DNA of 64,000 bases from Phytophthora hibernalis (GCA_012656075.1 JAAKBF010000087.1:124001-188000); one strand, 5' to 3'. Shown: positions 42,067 through 55,340, numbered from the stretch's first letter. Notes: generated by a model not told the origin, from the sequence alone. Program-made: numbers and translations.

Positions 42067-43852
42067 TTAAACATCTTTGGTTTCACGACAAAGCTAGCTT
42101 TTGAGCACTTCAAAGTGTTGGGTGCATCGATTCCGGACGTCGTTGTCTGTTCGGTATTTCGTCATTAGGCGCGTGCAGCGACCGAGGTTTCCTGTACCCA
42201 AGACCCCCTAATTCGCCGATTAAGTACGAATGAACTAAATCAGTTCAGTCTAATTGAGCTTCAATTATGCGTGACTTCACGGTGGCCTCCGACAGTGATG
42301 TGAAGATGTCGATCCCTCATTCGATCTTTGAGGTTATCCTTGCGCCTGAGCTGTCCAGCTGGGACCATGCTGCGCTGATTAAATACCACCGCGAGGGGAA
42401 GCGCTACGTGGAGAAGATACGTCATCGCTGCACCACTACTCATGAGCAGGGGTTCCGATAATATTATTGCAATATGACTGCAGTTGCCATGAGAGAAAAG
42501 ATATTGTGACGGACACAGCCAAATACAAAGTACATTATTGGCGTGAAATAAAGTGCATTGGTAGTAGCTACTTTGCACTTCAACCTGGGTTGGCTCATCT
42601 CTCGTTAACCACCTTGGAAACCGTAGCAGCACTCCAAAACGCCTATTCAGCTTCAGGAACAGCACAGTCTCGAGGTGCAGGGGCAGCATCTTTTGCCGGT
42701 GATGCGAAAGCGTGTGCTTCGTAACGCTGAACAGCCTCTCAATTGTATTGGAGGATGGAGGAATGTACTGCAGTCCACTAATCTCCTTCCGAGCCGAGCG
42801 CAGCTTCTTCCGCGCAGCCAAGGATTTGGTCCGCAAAGCCTGGAGCCCGCCTGTTGCTCGGAGGGTTGACGTCATGAGCTGGGGTCGTTTCGAACGGCTG
42901 CAGCATCATTTGCTGGTCACCCGTCAGCTCGCTGCTCCGCCCTGCCAGCGCTAGAACACAGGCTTCTTCGAGCTCGGGGTCTTTAATGATCGAGGCATCC
43001 GCCGCGAGGTATTTCTTGACAGCGTCGTGCTTCGTCGATGAGCGCATCGAATATGTCGCGCACATCGAGAAGATTCAAGCGGTCCTCCTGCAGCTTCATC
43101 GTGACGGACTGAAAGCCCCCAGCTCGCTGAGAAGGGTGTGCAGACGCTTTTCCTGTCGTCGTCGGTATCGAGGGCAGCACGGATCTTGAAGTATTGCTCG
43201 ATCATCTTGTACGTCGAGCTCTATCTTGTCGCTTGACGAAGTACTGGGCGCAAATTGTTTTTTCTAAATAGCACATTTTACAACATGTTAATAGTAAATT
43301 TCCGGAATAGTTATGTCGGTAATACCGAAAATTTTAGACGCATTAGCGCAACATTACCTGAGAGCAGATGCCTTATTGAGGGAGCACAGCTTTCGCATAA
43401 GTTGCTGCAGCTGCTCCAGCAAGGGCTCATAGTCAGCGACGTAGCGGTTCACCGCCAAGTTGAGGTGGTGATTTTCGCACCCCACGAACGGCATTTGCAA
43501 CAAGTTGGAGAGCCTAGTGTTCACGGAGCAGGTGTCGGCCACAAGGTAGACGATGTTCCCAACATCGCGCTGGTAAATGGGAGGATAGCGCTGAGAAGGT
43601 GACATGGCTCTCAGCCGTCTGGTCTTCAGCGTCCTCGTCGACAATCGGCGCCATAGCCAATTCTCTGACCGCTTGTCGTGCTAAAAAACGGCAAAAATCT
43701 CCAAGCAGTGCTTGGAACGCAAGATACAACCGTCGAGCAAACCTGGACGGAAGGAACTCGCTGATCGAGGATTCGACCGCCTTGACGACCAAGAGCGCGT
43801 ACTTCAACAACGTTTCGGTGCAAATCCTCTTCATCGTCGTGTACACCATTTA

Positions 43853-45378
43853 CCAGGCAGGCTGGGCGTTTTCACAAGCAAAGCGGTCAATAGAGGTTTT
43901 ATAAATTAACCTAAAATAAGGTTTTACAGCCAAAGCGGGTTGGCGCTAGATTTTTCCAACCAAATTGGTTTGTTAGCGGGAAGCAGCGCCAGCCACTCGA
44001 TACTGGCGAGCAGCCCGTGGTCTCCATGCCGACACTCCTTCATTTGCGTTTTCGCCTCCTCCCCAAGCCTCCCCAAACACCCCTCGAACAATGTCCCCGC
44101 CGCCCACGCCAGCGACTCTCCAGACACCACCCCTCGTATCGCGTGAAGCCAAGCAGTTCGAGCGCAACAGCGCGAAGAAGCGCGTACTTGACGCTTTTGG
44201 CTGGCCAAGATTGGCTAGCCATCGCAGCTAGCAATGCTGTCTCCGTCACCACTGCCTGGCGCATCGCAGCTAAGGGCAGCATCGAGCAGCAGCCGCGTGG
44301 CGGCGTGCGGACTGCGTGTGTGAAGATGACGGTCGAGGTCATGTCCAAGCTCGAGGAGTACCTGGACGAGCAGGCGGATATGACGATGGCCGTCATGAAG
44401 GACAGGTTGCTGAGCGACTTGTCGGTGGACGAGAGCATCACCTCCATCCACCGCGCTCTGCACGGCATGTTGTACACCGTCAAGGGACTTCGAATTGAGA
44501 AGGCCGCCATGAACAATGCCGTGAACAAAGAGAAGCGAATGGAGTTTGCGAAAGCGTTAAACGCGCACGTGGCGGCAGGGGACATGATCGTCTACCACGA
44601 CGAAACCAACTTCAACATCTACCTGCCGCGCAACCAAGGCTGGGCTCGTGTCGGGGAGCGTGCAGTCGTCACCCTGCCGTCGTCAAAAGGCAAGAATCTT
44701 GACGTCCAGTGTGGTGTGTCGCCAGGCGACGGGCTAGTATTGCTGCGTACGCACGACGGCTCCATTCACATGGAGGAGAATGCGCGCTTCGTCGCGGACC
44801 TGTTCGTGGCTGCGCTCAACAGCGACGAGTACAAGGAGTGCTGCGTGGGCAAGAAAGTTGTCGTAGTTACCGACAACGCCCCCGCTCACAGTCAGGTCGA
44901 GACGCTGGCTCGCTCGCAGCTTGTCGCGAATGGCATTGTCAACAGCAACAAGCTAGTCATCCTACGGCTAGCACCGTACAGCCCGATGTGCAATGCAATT
45001 GAGGGCTGCTTCAGCGTGTTGAAGGCGCACATGAAGGTGCATCTTGCAACTAAGCGGCGTGAGTTGCTTTTACGAGGCCAGTATAACTCGCTGGCAGCGA
45101 ACAGAATGGCACTCATGAAGGAGGCCGTAGAAAGCAACAAGGAAGTCCTAACGCAGCGATTGGTCTGGCGTATGGAGCGACACTGCTTCAAAAGTATTTT
45201 TCTTGCCGAGCGTGGGGAAGACATGGAGGTAGGAAAGTAGTCTTGATAGAAACCACTTTGCGTGGGAAAAATATATCAGAAACCCACTTTGCCTGACAAG
45301 CGTCCTTTATTGTTGAATTATTAAGTTGCACAAGCAGGCCAAATCCGTTTTGCTTGTGAAAACGCCCAGCCTGCCTGG
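43853..45378 (+). mobile_element. Tc1/mariner-like DNA transposon, near-intact, 1526 bp
   Basis: Inverted ends CCAGGCAGGCTGGGCGTTTT and onward match over about 34 bp with one mismatch, and both outer flanks are TA, the Tc1/mariner target duplication. The element carries one transposase gene and has landed in the minus-strand hAT transposase, so it is the younger of the two. Confidence 0.9.
44091..45240 (+). CDS. Transposase, IS630/Tc1/mariner superfamily (DDE)
   Basis: The likely start is the ATG at 44091 (MSPPPTPATLQTPP), leading to SREAKQFERNSAKKRVLDAF. One extra T in the run 44195-44198 joins this to AGQDWLAIAASNAVSVTTAW, a helix-turn-helix region, and the remaining frame is open to the stop. 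Catalytic acids appear in VYHDETNFNIYLPRN, VVTDNAPAH and APYSPMCNAIEGCFSVLK. There is only the one frame change, in a homopolymer, so this copy may still be active. About 382 residues, within the usual superfamily range. Confidence 0.85.
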
Positions 45379-45700
45379 TAAAAGGTGTACTTGTCGACAG
45401 TAGGATCTTCGCAGAAAGATAAAGTTTTTACTCGGTCCAGTTGTAGATAGTCTGGCTCTTTTGATCGATGACGGTCATGAGTGTGCCCGAGTTGAACCCG
45501 CTGTTCGTCATCGTGATGACGTAGTCAGGATGCTTCTTGAGCACGTGGTTGTAGAGGTTGGAGTAGCCTGTCTTGACGTCTTGCTTCCGAACAGTACCAC
45601 ACTGGCAGCGGAAGTACTCAGTGGGTTCATCCTGTGCGTCAAGCACCGGCGTGAAGAAGTAGGAGCAAACTTGCTTGGTGGTGAAGGAGGTAGTTATGGT

Positions 45701-48379
45701 AGTGGAAGTGAGAGAGTCGAGGAGACTGACTTGGAAGGCCCAGATCTAGCTAGCTCCTGTCCTGGACCACCCAAGTCGTGACAGGGGTAATTACGTCTAT
45801 CTGATGGCTGTCGAGGACACTGTAAAAGTTTTTGTAAAAATAAAGTACCGGCTGGAACTGGTAGAAATAATGTACTGGAGAGAAATGCAACTTCCCCAAA
45901 AGTTATTTATTGCAGAATATTGTATTGGAGTTCCAGTACAATAATTAAATCGGAACGCCTGCTCGTGAGACGTTTGAGAACGTGCTGGTCACGGTGAAGG
46001 ATTTTATGAAGCGGAAGACGCTTTAAAACCGATAATAGAAAATGCCTGTTAGCATTTTCTCCGATCAAGAATGCATGTGATTTGATTGGTCTATAGACGA
46101 CACATAGCAAAGGAAATCGTGCTAAATCGGCATTTAATTGTTTTTTATTATTTGCAGATTTGATTCATATGTACGTAACACAGGTTAAGATTTTGGTGGT
46201 TAGTGGCCTTCTATTTTATGCATTTAGCGCAAGTAAAAGCATTAAATGATAAAAAAACATTTTGGATACCATATTTTAAAATGGTAAAAATACGCTTACA
46301 AAATGTTATACAAACAAATAAATAATTAAATATAAAATATGGAATATATTTTAAAGCCTTATTATTTTTACCGATCACTGATTCCAGTTATCGCTGGTGC
46401 TCACCCTGTGTGTGTGTTTTCTGCAGAGAACCAGGACTTGTGTGCACCGGTACATGGAGCGACGACCCGAAAGAATGGAGTACTTCGCTGATAACGGGTT
46501 GGACTGCGTCAGTGTTACTAATTGCACTCGACCAGGTCGCATCGCCTTGCGAATTTGGCGACAGTCTGTTCCAATTAAGGAGCAGACAACAAGTATCAAA
46601 AGTAGCAGTTGATAAGGATACTGAATATCGTCCAAACTCGCACGGCTTTCCGTGCTGTGTTGGTTGTGCGCAAACGACCAACGAGTGTTGGGATAAGCAA
46701 ACAATGAAAGTCCTGCGAGCAAACATCGGTGCATGTCATAGTTACCTGCAAATGTTTGGGTGGTTGGCGACACCCAACAAAGATTTTCTTCATGCCAGCA
46801 GGTGCAGGACGGACTCGTTAACAGTAAGGTGCTCAGCTCCGTCGTCGGATGACCTGTTCCACATACTCAACGTGAACTACTCGCTGTGACTGTACTTGCA
46901 TTGACGTTACAGGGTTGGGGCCTAACGACTTTGGCGGCCTCGTGGGCTTCCACCTCATTCACTCGTAAGAATTCGGCCAGCACCCGGTCATTTTGGAGCC
47001 ACGGCGGGGAGCGCAAACTTGTCGGTGCGCACGTACTTCCAGCAGAATTCCACGACGCTCGTCGAGTGCTACATGTACTCGCGCGAGTACATTACTTCCA
47101 CTCGATCAACGAAATACTCAACAACGCCGCTGCACGCCATTTCGACGCAGTGGCTGTCGATGTTGCATGACGCCTTCGTGCACGTCGACGGCCTTGACTA
47201 AGTCCACTTGTTTTTCTTGTCTCTCGTGGCCTGAATCACCACGAACATCTTGACGGCGGGTACGTCGACCTTCACCCGAACAACGAAATGCTACCTTTCG
47301 CCTGTGACCAGATTTTGCGGGTGTGATAGCTTCAAATTGATTGGTACGACTTTGTCGCAAAGTGCTTTCTCTCAGACCAAATTGCGGCCACTCCTCAACC
47401 AATTCTTCCAGAGCTTGAACGGATTGAGTGAGTGCTGACTACGTAAAACCGGGGCTTAACGACATTGAGAGGCATTCACTAGCCGAATAGCTTCCTGTCC
47501 AATGTCATCGCGTGCAGTAATAGCGAGTCGAAAGGAATAATAGAAATAATCACAAAAGAAAGCGATGGAATCCACAGGCGAGTTGATGCGCTGCCAACGA
47601 ACTTTCAAGCTTTGCCAGAATGGCTCCACGATCAGGTCTTTGAAGCACTTGCGCTAAATGCATGTAAACTTGCACAAAGCACGACCCATCGTGGACCCAT
47701 TCGATTCAAGAAGGCCAATGCATTTGCATATGTCGTCAAATATATCGATATACCGCGCCACAGACCTCCAAAAATCCAACCATCACGACACGATAAAAAT
47801 AAGGCGGTAGCATACGTCGAGTCAATGTTGCTGTCAGTTTGTCAGCTCGCTTGACTTTGTTCAAACGTTTGAACATATAATTTACTGATCTTCACATCGA
47901 GGCAGCGTACGGCACCCTGGCGTTTCGTTTTGAATAGAGTTTTCACAGATCAGAGAGTAAAATTGGTTCAAAAGACCTTGCATCATAATAGTTTTCGAAA
48001 CAAAAAGAGTCCTTTGCAGCGCAGGGGCCATTCCATTCAGCTTTATTGTGATTCCGTTGCTCGACTTGTGAAATGCCCTCCAATTGACAGATGGACATCA
48101 TTGGCCTATATTATGTTTCTCGTTGTTTCAAACCTCTTTCCAAGAGCTCTAACTGCGTCGTTGGATCCAGAGTTCGTGCTGCGTGGAGCTCTTGCTGCGT
48201 TAGAAGCGCTTGCTGACTACGATCTCTCGTTGCACGTGTCGCTCGAGCCCGTGAACCCCAATTGCCTGTGTTGGTTGAGAAGCTCGTACCCGTGGGCATC
48301 TCGTTGTATGGGGTCCTCTCGCCGCCTGTGGACCTCTCACCACCCATGGTGCTGTATTTGTACGCATTGGTTGCGAAGC
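45701..48379. other. Unassigned repeat-rich stretch
   Basis: AT-rich DNA (45800-46380) followed by short broken frames on both strands to 48380. I could not assign any of them to a family; the setting and lack of long frames suggest old transposon debris. The 47930-48380 part may be the 3' continuation of the minus-strand copia relic. Confidence 0.3.
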
Positions 48380-49125
48380 TCATGCCCGTTGTGATCGTGT
48401 TGCTCGTGTCGATCTTTAAGTCGACGTACAGTGCTGTGCCGGGTTCATCTGTTGGTGCTGATGTTGACGTGTGTTATTTGTTCTTGGCTCGCCTAGTTTG
48501 CTTCGCTTTAGCGCAGCTCATTAAAAGTCCATCTTCCGGTTGGGCATGAACATGCGGTGCACGAGTATCTTGTCGATCATTCGCGTTAGGTCTTGAAAGT
48601 TTACGTGTCCTAGACGCTCGTGCCACTGGTGTAGTGTGGCTGTGGTCATAGAAACGAAGGATGCAGCACCTTACTCGATACCCGCCGACGATAGTCCGTC
48701 CACTGGCGAACGATCACCATGCCAGACTTACTTCTGATCGTGCACGTATTTGTAAATTCGCATGAGTATCCACGCTTAGTGAGCTGGGCGACGGAGATTA
48801 GGTTGCGGCAACCCTTTTGCGTAGTAAACATCTCTCAGCAGTACCGTTCGCCTCACACCATTGATGTAGGTGTCAATTATCGTGCTTCCCTTCTCCATTG
48901 CGGCGATGCGGTTTCCATTGGCGACTTTGATAGAGTAAGGCAGGTTTCACAGCGAAACGTTGGTCTCGTTCGTTGCAAAGATGATGAGAGGCTCCGCAAT
49001 TTACCGTCCAGATCCCTGTTGTTGCAGTATTGTAGTGTAGTGCCTCGAACGGGGTGAGCCTGAGCTTGGGTCAGCCGTGGACTTTCTGTTAGTGGACTTG
49101 AGCTCTTGATGGAAAATTCCAATGT
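48380..49125 (-). mobile_element. Ty1/copia relic: protease tail, GAG-pre-integrase and integrase start
   Basis: Minus-strand frames give FTTQKGCRNLISVAQLTKRG and GYSCEFTNT (pre-integrase region), LHQWHERLGHVNFQ across 48590-48620, and CAKAKQTRRAKNKQHTS with ALYVDLKTD near 48430-48500 (start of integrase). Stops and frame changes break the coding. Confidence 0.6.
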
Positions 49126-49642
49126 GAATTAAATTAAAGGTTTTACTCTGCTACCACTATTCCGCATGTTCATTCATAGTGCTACCTTGGTAACCACTGT
49201 ATGCTGGTTTCTTCGTGGTCGTCGTTGTCTTTTGGCAGCAGGCGGAGGTTTTGCATCGACGATGTTCTCTGCTGGAAATGAAAAGCCAAATGATACACTC
49301 TCTACAAGTATAATGTGGTCGAGTGTGCGACAACTTTCGAGAATTTAAGCTCCGTAGTAGCAGTTGTGCATGCAGTCATGCAATGTGTTTGTTACCAGCG
49401 GCACGTCCTGCGCCGTCACTATATTAACAACTCCAACGCTGCCAGCCCTGTGGCAGACGATGGCGCGTTGGTAATTACCATAGATTTATACAATTCAGGC
49501 CACCGCCAAAAATAACTTTCTTAGACTACTACACATCTAGACCGCCCAGGTTTGTTTATAATGAGTTCGTGCCAGTGAGGTAGAAGCGTTGGTGAATGTA
49601 GAATTAAATTCCCACGACACCCTGGTTGTGTAAGGATGAATC

Positions 49643-49743
49643 CGCAATTGGGAGCGTTGAAGTTAGGTAGACACCTAGACACCTACCTAACTTCAATGCT
49701 CCCAATTGCAGATCTACCTAACTTCAACGCTCCCAATTGCGGA
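49643..49743. repeat. Three copies of a 29-bp unit, one forward and two inverted
   Basis: CCGCAATTGGGAGCGTTGAA plus AGTTAGGTAG at 49643-49671 is followed by reverse-complement copies at 49684-49712 (two mismatches) and 49715-49743 (exact). The first and second can form a hairpin with a 12-base loop. Confidence 0.85.
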
Positions 49744-50689
49744 CTTGGGGTGGATCGAGGAACTTACATGAGACGTAGAAAGTGTAGTGTGATCTTTATT
49801 GACGGACCATATCACGATAAGATACCGTTGTGCGTCACCTAACACCAAGCTTGTAAACTTCCCACAGCACCGTACCGAACGGAGGGGCTAATATGCACCT
49901 TGAATAGCCACTGCTGCCCTCGAGCTACCATCGTACGTCAGATAGTGTGTTACCAAGATGAACCAGCTATTGCTGACGGCGTCTTGTTGTATTTGAAGTT
50001 ATGTTATTGTGAACAAGGGCTTCGTGCACAATATCGTCACAGCGCGCACAATAACGCCACAGCGCGCAACTTGACAGCGCTCCCAATAATTAATAATAAT
50101 CTTTTTGTGAACGATGTCACACGACGCCACTTTATTATGAGCAAAGTTTCAAGCCAATAAACGGACACATGCTAGCTTAACAATAATCTGACTGCTGACC
50201 GATTCACAACATTCGGACCAGCTGAACCGGTTCAACACAAATAGACCGTGGGCAGCTTGTATTTAATGTATGGCCTCAGTTTGATTTCTCCCCTTGGATG
50301 GCAAAACGCCAATAAAGGAACAATGGTCTAAGATTCAGCGATGGAAGCTCCACCCGGAGTGGACAACGAATGACGCCGTCGAGCAGCTCCAAGTTCTGAG
50401 ACATACACTAATCAACTGGAAGAATAAGTACTGGAATATGGATGCGCCCCGAAACCGGTGATGATAATCGTATGCCTGGCGGGGACGCAAATACAAGTTG
50501 GCTAAGTACGAGTATGTGCTACTGAAGTTTATGATAAGTGTTTGCGAGATGATGACAGGGTGGCATATGTTGATATGCTGTCATATTATCGAACGAAACC
50601 AGAATTTCTTACTTTATAGGATGGTACACAGCGGTCACGTGAACGTAGATTTATGGCACATTTTACCCAACCAAAAGACCCGCGGTGCC
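49744..50689. other. No gene; short CACAATA-type repeats
   Basis: At 50030-50075 the phrase ACAGCGCGCACAATAACGCC recurs in part. Similar CACAATA units occur at 55590-55780. No coding sequence recognised. Confidence 0.3.
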
Positions 50690-50970
50690 AGATGGCGCGG
50701 AAGAACAGAGGGCGTTCAAGAAGTGGAGGGTGGTGGAGAGCGCGAAGTGGAGGGTTGTGGCGGGCAGGAAATGGGGGCGGCGAACAGGTAGTGGCTGGCG
50801 GCGTACAGGAAGTGGCGGGGGCAGTCATGAAGTGGCGGGGCCGGCACGAAGTGGCGAGTGGCGGCCAAGAAGTGGCGGGTGGTGGATAGAAAGTGGCCGG
50901 CGATTGCCAAGAAAGTGGCGGGTGGTGTACAGGAAGTGTCGGAGGGTGTACAGGAAGTGGCGGAGTAAAA
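50690..50970 (+). repeat. G-rich minisatellite based on AAGTGGCGGG
   Basis: At least a dozen imperfect copies of GAAGTGGCGGGTGGTG-like units. Their bias makes open frames on all strands, none of which is a believable protein. Confidence 0.8.
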
Positions 50971-51459
50971 CTACAACACCAAAACGTAATAATGTCACAA
51001 CGAGACCGGTGGAATCGCACAGACTATTCATATGAACTGCACAGTAGGATGATGGAATCGCACAGGACAAGAATGCAATTCACAGAAGCACCTATTAACT
51101 GGTGTGGGTTCACAGTATATAGGGTTGGGAAGCACAGCTTGACACTGAATTAACGTGGGACACATCACCCTGGGACTTGCTGTCTGACTTAGCTAGATGA
51201 TTGCCTGAACCAGTCACCGCCATTTCGAGATATTCAGCGTAGAGAGCAGAAGAGAGTGACAACCGAGAGAGGTGACACACTAGTCCTCAACTAACTAGTG
51301 GCTACACGGGCGAGCTCAGAACGAGGAGGGAAGCCAAGACGTTGGCTTAGCGTGTGGGGAACTGCAAACAGGTCATTTTTAAAACGGAGGTAGCCTCAGA
51401 GCCGGAGGGGACTTTTGAAGAAGAGGTGACAGCATTACTGGAGGGGTGGCGAGCCGGAG

Positions 51460-51560
51460 CGGGTATTTGAATGTGTGGTGACATTTAAGCGTGTGGTGAG
51501 ATTTGAGCGTATGGTGACATTGGAACGTGTGGTGACATTTGAACGAGAGGTGACAGCGGA
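51460..51560 (+). repeat. Minisatellite based on GTGTGGTGACATTTGAAC
   Basis: About five imperfect 18-base units in tandem, starting near 51464. Confidence 0.75.
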
Positions 51561-52099
51561 CTGAATATGACACGAAATCTGTACACGTAGCATAAGCTTG
51601 GCCAGTTTGACGCCGAACAAGCTGTGTCTGAGTTGTTGAGTTCTGCTGTGCACGAGTGGCTAACACAGACCCAGCCTGCCAGTGTAAAGTCTGCGATGGG
51701 GGCGACCATATCATGACTGAGAGGGGTTACGCTGTGTAAGCCCGACATCTTAGCTTGTTGGAGTGTGCAAGTATCGATGGAAGATCTGGAGCTGTGAATC
51801 AACAAAGCACAACGAAATTGAACACGTCTGCGATGGTACTATCCAGTGTCAAGGCCCTCATAGGGCAGTAATTACCGCCGACATGAAAAGTTTATTCTAC
51901 AGCAAGATGAGTGCTCGATACCTCCGCTTCTCATTCGGAGTAACCTGCGACGTGCCTCGGATATCATAGAATCAACGAGAGGGTACTCGACGCTAACTCA
52001 AGTGTCCAATTGCGCCAAGTAGTTACGCATTCTTCAAGGAACTACAAACTCAGTTAAAGTAGTCAGAGAGATCGTGCGAAAGAATGCCTTTGATCCAAC

Positions 52100-54050
52100 T
52101 GGGAATCTTACGAAAGCATTTTTTGGGGTATAGTGAAGAGGCAAGTGGAGATGCTAAGGTTGGAAAGGACACACTGGCCGATCCTGCTTTGTGAGTACTC
52201 TACAAAACGAGCTCTACACTCAGCACAAGAACTGCCGAATTTAGCCACTGCATCGGACCTACTGCAAAAGCAGAGGGACCATTCAGCAGTACACACATGC
52301 CTACTCGCCATGAGAAATGGAATTGCAGAACGCGCTGATGACATGGTCCTTTCACGCATTCGTGCACTACAGGCGGCGACACACTTGCCAACAATAGTGT
52401 GTCACGAGGCGTTATTGCACATGGCGGACACGTAGAACACGCTGCCCACCAAGCTTCTGGGACTCGTGTCGCCACACGAGATACTGTACGGATGGAAATA
52501 TGAGCTCGGAAAGCTGCGTACATGGCGATACCTCGTGTGAGTGAGGATCCCGCCAGAGTCGAGACCGCGCAAGGAAAAGGTAGAGCTACGTGCACGACTG
52601 AGTATGTAACTGGGTTACAGTGATTCTACGAAAGGGTAGTGTAGAGCGCGCAAGCGTCCAACGTAGCCTGTAGCGGAGACGTCTGGATTTGCAATCAGAA
52701 CGCCTCCGGTGCCAGCGTGTAGGAAGCGACTGAGGCGGGCACAGAAGCTAAAATGTTCGTCTCATGGACTATATGCATGTAATAGTGATATAGCGATTCC
52801 GACAGCTTTTAAGCAGGTTAGATCCAGCAAATGGTGACCGCAGTAGAAGGCAGAAATTCTTTCTGAACTGTAATCCCTGAAATACCAGAAGACGTGGAAA
52901 CTGATTCCGCGTTCTGCTACCAAGAAGGTGAAAGGCATCACTTGCCGATGAGTGCTTGCAGTGAACCGTGATGAACGTGAAGATTTAGGCCCGGCAAGTG
53001 ATTCATGACTACAGCAAGGTATGAACTACACTTAGACGTTGGCTCCTGTCATTCAGTTTGACACCTTTTGAGCGGCTATCAAGTATGGAGTACAGCGACG
53101 TTGTTGTGCTGTGCTGCAGTACGATGACAAGACTGCGTTCAGGAATGAAGATTTAGCAGACCTTCTGCAGCCTGGATTTTAGACTGACGACCCTGATATC
53201 GTGCGCAGCCTCCTGAAGAGCCTGTATAGGATGAAGCAAAGCCCCGCACATTTAAAAAAGACAATGCCCACCAAACTAATGACGATGGCCTTCGAGTGTA
53301 GAAACTCCGATGTTGGTCTGTTCGCACTGAAGGAGGATGAAGAATCAATATATAGTCGACGATGTATGTTGCCGACTGTCGCCATTTTGCGGTCTATTTC
53401 TCTGTGTTGGTGCAGCATAAATTTTGGGACTGGCCAACGTGAACGACGGAGTGATGCCGCTGGCAGTTAACGCTCTGTAAGCGCACGCTCTGAATATCAC
53501 TCGACTCGAGGCACGCGCCGACAACTATGTGAAGACCAGACCTGAACGACAACACGAGAGCTGTAATAGAGAAGGCCATTCGAGAGATTTCGAAACCGTT
53601 CATCTGCTATTCAATTCTCGGTGGAGGGTGAGTAAAACGTACAGCTGAAGTTGCAATTTTCGCATTCGCAGCTTTCCTGTTACGAACCGTACGACTAAAC
53701 GATGCATTATAAGATGTGACAGTGGATGCTGGGTGGTCACAACAAAACCCCACTCGCACAAGCTCGATGGCGCACCAAAGGAGAAGCTGCTCCTCAAAAC
53801 GCGTAGCAGTGATTTGTGCCGTCGTCCAACCCCATGCAGCGCTGGTTGTTGTTGGATTAACGCTTGCAACGCAAGTAGTCAACACTGAGTGCCCTCAACG
53901 GCTGATTGTGCCCGACGTCCGTTTATGTATAGAGTGCTACGACAACGCTGATTCTTTAGAAGACTTTCGCTTCACAGACATGAAACTGCTCCATCTTGCA
54001 GCGTTTGCTGATGCCAGCGTGGAATATCAGTGACGCTGCGGACAAAACCT
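52100..54050 (+). mobile_element. Ty1/copia relic: integrase and reverse transcriptase
   Basis: Plus-strand frames give NGIAERADDMVLSRIRALQA and THLPTIVCHEALLHMADT (integrase), LLGLVSPHEILYGWKYELGK, then at 53060-53350 AVLQYDDKTAF, LLKSLYRMKQSP and SDVGLFALK (reverse transcriptase), and near 53920-54030 GYDNADS-like sequence (RNase H). Many stops; orientation is opposite to the copia relic at 48.4-49.1 kb. Confidence 0.65.
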
Positions 54051-54600
54051 ACGCCGTAGAGGCTCTCGCCATGATATGTTACCGGATGTTATATCGGTCA
54101 AAGATTGAAGAGCTTCGCAAACGTGGGCTCCATCATGTTGCAGGCTCATCATCATATTTTTGATGTTACCTTAGATCGTTGCATTAGCTTCTACGGTCCC
54201 ATTAAGGAAAGCAGGTATGGCTCGACGCTGCTACGCCAAGGCGGGTTAATGACGTATCTTCAAGAAGTCGAGGAGCTATCCGGCACTAATCTGCAAATGT
54301 ACGGAGGCCCCGCGCATAGGGTTGTTTGTGCTCACCTTTTAAAGGAAACGTCAGCATGTTTCCTTTTCCGTGTATAAATCGAGTGGTTCTTGGGGATACT
54401 GAAGCGAGTGTGGGTACATTTGATTGCCACAAAACGCATTAACTGAAACGAGGAATTGCTGATTTTATTATCACAGCAGTGTTACTTACCAACCGCAACA
54501 CTTGCACTCTCGGAGGTAATCAAATGAGGAAATTCTGTAAATGTTACCCGCCCCCATTGAAGAATACCTCACGAAAAAGACACGCAAGTTACTGCTGTAA
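54051..54600. other. No recognised feature
   Basis: Short frames only; probably transposon debris. Confidence 0.3.
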
Positions 54601-55340
54601 CATTTTCTATTTGTTTCTTATTAGTTCTATCAAAGCCATAAAACGATCATGCTCGACTTTGCGATCGTTAGCTCGTCCAATTCTCTCCTTCTCGCGTTCC
54701 CAAAGCTCGGTTCTTTAAGCTCGAGCTCAAAGTGGCACTGCTGCAGTGCTAACTCTTCTTATTGTGATGCTGTCAGTCAGACTGGGTGGCCCCGATGCTT
54801 TCTCTCTGCGTCTCCACGTACTCCGACATCATCTCGAGTGAATTGTCAGCGCTCTCCTCTGAAGTTCTACGTGGGTGATAAAGGGGCGTTTCTTGAGGTG
54901 CTCATGCTGCATCTGGGGTTACGCAGTCGGTCTCGCGTTGGTGGGGTCCTGTTTGTTGAGTTGATTCCGTACAGATCTAGTTAAACGCGAGCATGCCAGC
55001 TCCCGACACTTCCCTTACACGTCCTTGTCGAGCTGCTTGGACTGAATAGCGATCTGCTTGTCCGGGGCGATGTGTACGTGGTCGGCAACCAGCGTTGTTG
55101 GCGACGCTAGCAGCGTAATACACGGCATTTCAGCCTCCGATACGCCGGACTGACTCTTCAATGACTCCTCCCACATGCGGTGGTTCTCTAGCACCTCGTT
55201 GAAGCGCACTTGGCACATCTTACCGTGGATCGTTGATTTTTTATCGACGGGAGAGTACGTAGCATGTACAGCTATTAAATCCCATGCAGTCATTACCTTT
55301 TCGTATCCTGTAGGAAAAGGAAGGTCTTCATAAACCTGGG
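54600..55340 (-). pseudogene. SANT/Myb-like transposon-associated protein fragment
   Basis: The minus-strand frame 55293-55015 reads TAWDLIAVHATYSPVDKK, MCQVRFNEVLENHR and SGVSEAEMPCITLL, the pattern of SANT-like proteins repeated in oomycete genomes. A charged helical tail (HFELELKEPSFGNARRRELD) follows in broken frames to about 54650. Confidence 0.45.

Larger units (their letters stand above)
42630..45700 (-). pseudogene. hAT-family transposase, decayed and split by a Tc1/mariner-like insertion
   Basis: Reading down from 45700: a BED-type zinc finger (YFRCQCGTVRKQ ... NLYNHVLKKHPDY) up to a stop near 45428; then, beyond the inserted element (43853-45378), TLLKYALLVVKAVESSISEF, APIVDEDAEDQTAESHVTF, DVGNIVYLVADTCSVN, FVGCENHHLNLAVNRYV, TYKMIEQYFKIRAALD, DPELEEACVL, and the C-terminal dimerisation region YIPPSSNTIERLFSV ... 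LHLETVLFLKLN. These are the hAT transposase blocks in order. Several stops and frame changes separate them. Confidence 0.7.

Noticed and set aside
50586..51035. Pro/His/Thr-rich frames at the G-rich minisatellite
   Set aside because: Every frame stays open because of repeat bias; there is no protein-like sequence.
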